Shown: positions 5,996 to 10,166 of the stretch, in pieces | Numbering within the stretch: the stretch's first letter is position 1 | Layout: each line of letters starts with the position of its first letter | Origin: an uncultured bacterium | GTDB lineage: Bacteria; Patescibacteriota; Saccharimonadia; Saccharimonadales; Saccharimonadaceae | Direction of reading: 5' to 3' | DNA length: 10,166 nucleotides | Assembly: GCA_903889015.1 (NCBI GenBank) | Contig: CAISVS010000022.1 | Coordinates: 1-10,166, forward strand | Translations under genes and position numbers: made by a program | The notes under the pieces: generated by a model | The model's database searches: none | What the model saw: only the letters and a program-made list of their open reading frames with translations | Told to the model about the DNA's origin: nothing

Positions 5996-8899
5996 ATGAA
6001 ATTTAAATCAGGCACCCGCAGACGAGCATTGGAATACGAGAAAGATTTAGTTGTCCAGTGGAAGCAAAATAAAACTTTTGAAAAGTCAGTTAACCAACGA
6101 CCGATTGAAAATTCGTATGTTTTTTATGATGGTCCGCCGTTCATTACTGGTGTGCCACATTATGGAACTTTGCTGAGTAGTATCGTCAAAGATGCTGTGC
6201 CAAGGTATCAAACCATGAAAGGCAAACGTGTCGAGCGTCGTTGGGGCTGGGATTGTCACGGACTGCCTGCTGAAAACTTTGTCGAGAAAAAACTTGGCAT
6301 AACTAGCCGACATGACATTGGCGAAAAAATTAGTTTAGCTGATTATATTACGACTGCGCGTGACAATATGGTCCAAAACAGCGCAACTTGGGAAGATACT
6401 ATCGATCGAATTGGACGCTGGGTTGACTTTAAGGGTGCCTACAAAACCATGGACAAAGATTTTATGGAATCTGTTTGGTGGGCTTTTAAAACTTTGTACG
6501 AAAAAGGCAAAATTTACGAAGGTGAACGTGTGTTGATGTATGACACTAAATGGGCGACGCCACTATCTAAGGCCGAAGTGACGATGGATGCAGGTGCTTA
6601 TATTGTTGTGACTGACCCGAGTGTTTATGTGAAGTTTAAAATGGCTATTGGAATATGGAATATGGAAGATGGCGAATCTCATAATCAACAGCCAATTTAC
6701 TTATTGGCTTGGACGACGACGCCTTGGACTTTGCCTGGTAATACGGCGCTAGCCATTAATCCAAAGTTGACTTATGCCGAAGTTGAACTAGACGGTGAAC
6801 GATTTATTGTCGCTAAAGATCTGTTAGATAATGTATTCACGAACGAAAAACATGTCGTCTTGGACTACAAAATTATTCGAACATTAAAGGGTTCAAAACT
6901 AATTGGTTTAACTTATGAACCTCTATTTGGTGATCGTGGTGAAAATGCACACAAAATTTGGGCAGCCGATTACGTAACAACCGAATCAGGCACCGGTATT
7001 GTTCACATTGCGCCAGCCTATGGTGAAGAAGACTTTGCCTTGGCTAAAGAAAATAATATTCCGGTCGTTCACGTCTTGGACGAATATGGTAAATATATCG
7101 AAACCGAATGGTTAGGCAGTGATGTTTGGGAAATTAACAAAACTATTGCCAAAACTTTACACGAACGTGGTATGGTTTGGAAAATTGAATACATTCGTCA
7201 CGAGTATCCACACAACCCACGCACCGGTAATCGTTTGATGTACAGGGCGCATCCAAGTTGGTTTATGGATATCGATGGTCAACGGACTGAAATGTTAGAA
7301 GAAAATAGCGAACATATTAATTGGTTTCCTGACCATATTAAACATGGCCGATTTGAAAAAACTATCGAAACAGCACCAGATTGGAATTTGTCGCGCGATC
7401 GTTTTTGGGCGACAGCTATGCCAGTTTGGAAGGGAATTGATAAAAACGGCAACGAACTTGTCAAAGTAATTGGCAGCTATGCTGAACTAAAAGAATTAAG
7501 TGGTGTTGAATTACAGGATTATCACCGTCCATGGGTTGATGATATTAAATTTACAATCGATGGGGTTGAATATACTCGTATCGATAAAGTTTTGGATGGT
7601 TGGTTTGAAAGTGGCAGTATGCCGTTTGCGCAATTCCATTATCCATTCGAAAATGTTGCTAAATTTGAAGCCAACTTTCCTGGTGATTTTATTGTCGAAT
7701 ATGTTGGTCAGGTCCGCGCTTGGTTTTACTACGTTCATGCCGTAAATGTTGGCTTGTTTGGTCATAACGCTTTCAAAAACGTTATTGTGACCGGAACAAT
7801 TGCTGGTAATGATGGTCGCAAGATGAGTAAAAGCTATGGTAATTATACTGACACTAATGAATTAATGGATAAGTTTAGTGCTGATAGCTTGCGATTCTTA
7901 TTATTGTCCAGCCCGTTACTTAGCGGTGAAGATTTTGCGTTGCAAGACAAAGAAGTTGGTGACGTGGCCCGAAAATTATCAATGATTTGGAACATGTATG
8001 ACTTTTTCACGATGTACGCTGAAGTCGATAAATGGGAGTTTAAAGGTGACTTGTCCGATCCAGTTGAATCGCTAACTAATCCACTGGATATTTGGGTTGT
8101 CAGTCGTTTACACCAATTAACAGCTGAAGTCGAAAGCAAAATGGATGGTTATGATGTGGCCGGTGCGCTTAAACCTGTATTGCCATTTATCGAAGATGCC
8201 AGCAACTGGTATGTTCGCCGCAGTCGCCGCCGTTTTTGGAAGGCAGGCGATGATACTGATAAAAATAACGCTTACCGAACATTACATTATGTATTAGTTC
8301 AATTATCGATGATATTAGCGCCATTTACGCCATTTTTGGCTGAAGAATTGTATCAAAAACTGACCGGTGGTGAAAGTGTTCATTTGCTAGACTGGCCAAC
8401 AGTTGGACATATTAATGAATTGGTTGTTACTGAAATGGAAACAGTTCGTGACTACGTCAATCAAGGCCTTAGTATCCGCGCCCGTGAACATCAAAAAGTT
8501 CGTCAGCCACTAGCTAGCGTCACAGTGTCAACACTGGGTGAATTTGTCGATTTCGCCGATATCCTAGGCGAAGAATTGAACGTTAAATCAGTTAAATTGG
8601 GTGACGAATTCGCACTTGATTTGGTAATTACGCCAGAACTGCGAAGTGAAGGTATCGCCCGTGAGGTTATCCGACATATTCAATCAGCTCGCAAAGATGC
8701 TGGTCTGAATATTGATGACCGCATTGAATTGGTTTTGGCAACAGATGATGCCGAACTCAAACAGGCGATTATTGATAATCAACAGGTAATTATCGACGAA
8801 ACCCTGACGACACAGTTGTCGAAATCTGGTCAAAAATCGTTCGTAGCTAACGTCAAAATTGATGGTGCCGATTTGACCGTATCACTTCAAAAAGCCTAG
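5996..8899 (+). CDS. ileS: Isoleucyl-tRNA synthetase, eukaryote-like (type 2)
   Basis: This class I synthetase charges tRNA-Ile with isoleucine. The protein has 967 residues. Motifs in order: PPFITGVPHYGT, whose HYGT (55-58) is the HIGH signature; WDCHGLPAE; the CP1 editing domain with WTTTPWTLPGN (from 239) and VHIAPAYGEEDF (threonine-rich patch and editing Asp); WFESGSMPF; and KMSKS at 609-613. The anticodon-binding domain follows (about 690-850, with WYVRRSRRRFW), then a C-terminal domain without the CxxC zinc knuckle of type 1 bacterial enzymes. WDCHGLPAE, the editing-domain wording and the C-terminus fit the eukaryotic/archaeal-like class, which includes the mupirocin-insensitive bacterial ileS2 enzymes. 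AAAGGAA (5984-5990) precedes ATG 5996 by 5 bases. Expression is likely controlled by the T-box upstream. Confidence 0.97.
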   Translation: MKFKSGTRRRALEYEKDLVVQWKQNKTFEKSVNQRPIENSYVFYDGPPFITGVPHYGTLLSSIVKDAVPRYQTMKGKRVERRWGWDCHGLPAENFVEKKLGITSRHDIGEKISLADYITTARDNMVQNSATWEDTIDRIGRWVDFKGAYKTMDKDFMESVWWAFKTLYEKGKIYEGERVLMYDTKWATPLSKAEVTMDAGAYIVVTDPSVYVKFKMAIGIWNMEDGESHNQQPIYLLAWTTTPWTLPGNTALAINPKLTYAEVELDGERFIVAKDLLDNVFTNEKHVVLDYKIIRTLKGSKLIGLTYEPLFGDRGENAHKIWAADYVTTESGTGIVHIAPAYGEEDFALAKENNIPVVHVLDEYGKYIETEWLGSDVWEINKTIAKTLHERGMVWKIEYIRHEYPHNPRTGNRLMYRAHPSWFMDIDGQRTEMLEENSEHINWFPDHIKHGRFEKTIETAPDWNLSRDRFWATAMPVWKGIDKNGNELVKVIGSYAELKELSGVELQDYHRPWVDDIKFTIDGVEYTRIDKVLDGWFESGSMPFAQFHYPFENVAKFEANFPGDFIVEYVGQVRAWFYYVHAVNVGLFGHNAFKNVIVTGTIAGNDGRKMSKSYGNYTDTNELMDKFSADSLRFLLLSSPLLSGEDFALQDKEVGDVARKLSMIWNMYDFFTMYAEVDKWEFKGDLSDPVESLTNPLDIWVVSRLHQLTAEVESKMDGYDVAGALKPVLPFIEDASNWYVRRSRRRFWKAGDDTDKNNAYRTLHYVLVQLSMILAPFTPFLAEELYQKLTGGESVHLLDWPTVGHINELVVTEMETVRDYVNQGLSIRAREHQKVRQPLASVTVSTLGEFVDFADILGEELNVKSVKLGDEFALDLVITPELRSEGIAREVIRHIQSARKDAGLNIDDRIELVLATDDAELKQAIIDNQQVIIDETLTTQLSKSGQKSFVANVKIDGADLTVSLQKA

Positions 8900-8911
8900 T
8901 AATATCACAAT

Positions 8912-8940
8912 TTGACATTATTTGATGTTTATGCTTAAAT
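8912..8940 (+). promoter_or_regulatory. Promoter of the small acidic protein gene
   Basis: A perfect -35 box TTGACA (8912-8917) is followed after 17 bases by TTAAAT (8935-8940), preceded by TGC, making an extended -10. Transcription would start near 8947, about 20 bases before the ATG at 8967. It is the best -35 match in the window and lies 12 bases after the ileS stop. Confidence 0.75.
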
Positions 8941-8966
8941 TAAGGTATAGGTAAACAAAAATAAAA

Positions 8967-9158
8967 ATGTCATTATTAAACTATCTTCAATTCCAAAAAA
9001 TCGATCAGTCAGCTGATGATATATCTGACGACCATCGTCCCCAAGATGATATTTCGTTGGACGAGCCAGTTGATGAGGCTTCATTAGAGCAATTTTGGGA
9101 GCAGGTAGTACAGGATATTCACGAAGATCCCGAGTGGTTTTCGTTTGACAACGACTAA
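8967..9158 (+). CDS. Small acidic hypothetical protein
   Basis: This is a 63-residue protein that I do not recognise. It starts with a short hydrophobic/basic stretch (MSLLNYLQFQKI). The rest is very rich in Asp and Glu, giving a strongly negative charge, and ends with an aromatic, acidic segment containing EQFWEQ, then EDPEWFSF. No cysteines, signal peptide or membrane segments are seen. It is likely real rather than chance because it has its own strong promoter (TTGACA plus extended -10) 20 bases upstream and sits in a 440-base interval that otherwise lacks genes. The ribosome-binding site is weak (TAGG around 8947-8950). It is followed by a separate promoter and a terminator, so it appears to be a single-gene unit. 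A DNA mimic or an anti-factor is a possible reading of the charge, but only a guess. Confidence 0.65.
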   Translation: MSLLNYLQFQKIDQSADDISDDHRPQDDISLDEPVDEASLEQFWEQVVQDIHEDPEWFSFDND

Positions 9159-9183
9159 AACAGTTAGTTAAATCGTAAAACGC

Positions 9184-9212
9184 TTTACAAAATTACATAA
9201 ATATAGTAATAT
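9184..9212 (+). promoter_or_regulatory. Promoter of the structured leader before the Wzz-like gene
   Basis: TTTACA (9184-9189, 5 of 6 bases of the -35 consensus) is followed after 17 bases by TAATAT (9207-9212, 4 of 6). The predicted start near 9219 falls directly before the first strand of the folded element that follows. The surrounding sequence is AT-rich (9186-9220), so alternative -10 positions nearby are possible. Confidence 0.55.
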
Positions 9213-9218
9213 ATTATT

Positions 9219-9295
9219 TAGTGAAATAAGGTGAAGTGGGCGACAGAATCTTTCTGAGGTTTCACAAAAAATAGAGACGAGGGCGTCTCTTTTTT
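9219..9295 (+). ncRNA. Small structured leader or small RNA ending in a terminator (unclassified)
   Basis: From the predicted start to the end of the terminator is about 77 bases. GTGAAA (9221-9226) pairs with TTTCAC (9260-9265). Inside, CAGAA (9244-9248) pairs with TTCTG (9252-9256) around a 3-base loop, leaving a 17-base purine-rich internal loop on the 5' side (9227-9243) opposite only AGG. An A-rich linker leads to the GAGACG/CGTCTC terminator. The order promoter, fold, terminator, ribosome-binding site, gene is that of an attenuated leader, but a stand-alone small RNA is equally possible. I do not recognise it as any known riboswitch class. Confidence 0.45.
9274..9295 (+). terminator. 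Intrinsic (rho-independent) terminator
   Basis: GAGACG (9274-9279) and CGTCTC (9284-9289) form a perfect 6-base-pair stem with an AGGG loop, followed by six T (9290-9295). An A run lies just upstream (9266-9271), so weak activity on the other strand is conceivable. It ends the short transcript from the promoter at 9184-9212, and probably the small acidic protein mRNA as well. Confidence 0.85.
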
Positions 9296-9328
9296 GTATG
9301 TCAGAATAATCGCCAACTCGTAATTAAA

Positions 9329-9333
9329 AGGAG
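9329..9333 (+). promoter_or_regulatory. Ribosome-binding site that sets the GTG start of the Wzz-like gene
   Basis: AGGAG lies 10 bases before GTG 9344. No ATG in frame is available nearby, and the first in-frame ATG would lie beyond the first membrane segment, so this site supports the GTG start. The purine run 9326-9334 is complementary to the 3' strand and U tract of the upstream terminator. Confidence 0.7.
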
Positions 9334-9343
9334 AGCCAAAGCT

Positions 9344-10166
9344 GTGCAAGAAATCAATCTATATCATCTATTAAAATTCTATGTCAGTAAATGGAAGCTT
9401 GTTTTAGCATTAACAATCGCAGGTCTGGCTGTTGGTTTTTGTTATAACGTGTTTATTCAAGTTCCAATGTATAAAAGTAGTGCCACTCTAATTTTAATCA
9501 ATCCCGTTGATAAAACTGCCACTACAGACATTACGCTGATTAATAACTATATCGAGTTATTCAAATCTCGTCGTGTATTAGAGCCAGTTATTGCCGATCG
9601 TAAATTTAATATGACATACGATGACTTATTAAGCTCAACAAACGTTACGAACACCAAAAGCACGGCTGTTATCGATGTTGCGATTACTTCTGATAGCCCG
9701 TTCACCAGCCAATCATTAGTCAAGGGCGCAGTTGCTTCATTCAAAGGTCAATCAAAATTATTGTACACTGACGACAATATTCAGGTGGTTGATAATGCTA
9801 GTTTTGATGCTAAACCATACAACGTTAACACGGTAATACAGCTAATTATACCTGCTGTCGCTGGGTTTATTATATCGATTATTGGTCTATTCTTTGCATT
9901 TGATATTAAGCAAAACGAAGAAAACATTGATTTGATATTAGCTGATGACAGCACCGAGGCTGAAAAAATAAAACATGCAGACAAAGTTGAATTACGCAAA
10001 AAACAAATCGAAAATATCGCAAAACGCAAAAAGGAGGCTGAAAAACTTCGTTTAGACCGAATCCAGACAAAGAAGTTAGCTCGTGATGCAAAACAGGCCA
10101 AACGAATAGCAGCCAAAAAGGCGACTGCACGAAGAAAAAAGATTGCTAAAAAAGCCCGAATAGCGC
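9344..10166 (+). CDS. Wzz/YveK-type polysaccharide chain-length or co-polymerase protein with a basic cytoplasmic tail (partial, runs off the right edge)
   Basis: At least 274 residues are visible, with no stop before the window ends. The N-terminus (QEINLYHLLKFYVSKWKLV) leading into a membrane segment at about 19-38, then YKSSATLILINP and NNYIELFKSRRVLEPVI, is the signature of the Wzz/CpsC/YveK chain-length determinant domain. This family sets polymer length in surface polysaccharide export and, in Gram-positive types, activates a tyrosine kinase partner. The extracytoplasmic part (about 39-163) is short, as in the YveK/CpsC type. A second membrane segment lies at about 164-186. The following cytoplasmic part is unusual: at least 88 residues, first acidic (187-205), then a long Lys/Arg/Ala-rich run that looks helical, with no kinase motif so far. 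The start is GTG 9344, with AGGAG at 9329-9333. It probably opens a polysaccharide or cell-envelope locus continuing to the right. Confidence 0.8.
   Translation, partial: MQEINLYHLLKFYVSKWKLVLALTIAGLAVGFCYNVFIQVPMYKSSATLILINPVDKTATTDITLINNYIELFKSRRVLEPVIADRKFNMTYDDLLSSTNVTNTKSTAVIDVAITSDSPFTSQSLVKGAVASFKGQSKLLYTDDNIQVVDNASFDAKPYNVNTVIQLIIPAVAGFIISIIGLFFAFDIKQNEENIDLILADDSTEAEKIKHADKVELRKKQIENIAKRKKEAEKLRLDRIQTKKLARDAKQAKRIAAKKATARRKKIAKKARIA

Noticed and set aside
7843..8139. 98-residue open frame on the - strand inside ileS
   Set aside because: It is a shadow of a strongly conserved synthetase domain with no independent signals.
9231..9243. GTGAAGTGGGCGA resembling an MraZ-type GTGGG operator
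   Set aside because: MraZ sites need several spaced TGGG repeats; only one is present, and no mraZ/mraW genes are nearby.
9781..10116. 111-residue open frame on the - strand near the right edge
   Set aside because: It is the complement of the Lys/Ala-rich tail of the Wzz-like gene; its Phe/Ser/Cys-rich content is what AAA/GCA-rich codons give in reverse.
1..10166. CRISPR arrays, tRNA/rRNA genes, insertion sequences, phage genes
   Set aside because: No spaced direct repeats, cloverleaf-like elements, transposase motifs or terminal inverted repeats were seen on either strand.

Overview
The window reads as a compact bacterial chromosome segment of about 40% GC. All genes lie on the + strand, the intergenic gaps are tiny, and there are no mobile elements, tRNA/rRNA genes or CRISPR arrays. 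The gene mix is a YqeY protein, a minimal adenylate kinase, methionine aminopeptidase, FtsA, FtsZ, an NrdR-like repressor, VKOR and a eukaryote-type IleRS. This mix, the short proteins and the standard genetic code (no in-frame TGA in the genes) suggest a Candidatus Patescibacteria/CPR bacterium, most likely Saccharibacteria (TM7). That assignment is an inference from gene content and protein style, not a proven one.

Layout. Positions 1-1871 hold the tail of a small basic protein (probably ribosomal protein S21), then yqeY, adk and map, packed with gaps of 1-17 bases and probably co-transcribed. Positions 1879-4876 hold the division genes ftsA and ftsZ. Each has its own recognisable promoter, and the ftsA one appears to give a leaderless mRNA. 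ftsZ is followed after 6 bases by an nrdR-like gene whose zinc-ribbon cysteines have all been lost. Positions 4880-5762 carry a thioredoxin-fold protein without a CxxC motif, overlapping a VKOR-family disulfide-forming membrane enzyme. ftsZ, nrdR, the thioredoxin-like gene and VKOR look like one transcription unit.

Positions 5763-5995 are filled by a consensus promoter and a T-box leader that would sense uncharged tRNA-Ile, followed by ileS (5996-8899). A short gene for a 63-residue acidic protein with its own strong promoter follows. Then comes a 185-base gap holding another promoter, a small folded RNA element and a strong intrinsic terminator, arranged like an attenuated leader. The window ends inside a Wzz/YveK-type polysaccharide chain-length protein with an unusual long Lys/Arg/Ala-rich cytoplasmic tail.

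The genes cover N-terminal protein maturation (map), nucleotide balance (adk, nrdR), division (ftsA/ftsZ), oxidative folding of exported proteins (VKOR), isoleucine-tRNA supply with feedback control (T-box-ileS) and the start of a cell-surface polysaccharide locus. The observations most worth checking are the cysteine-free NrdR, the ileS T-box, the unassigned structured leader at 9219-9295, the leaderless ftsA promoter, the collapsed LID of the adenylate kinase and the basic tail on the Wzz-like protein. I did not find an obvious new multi-gene system.
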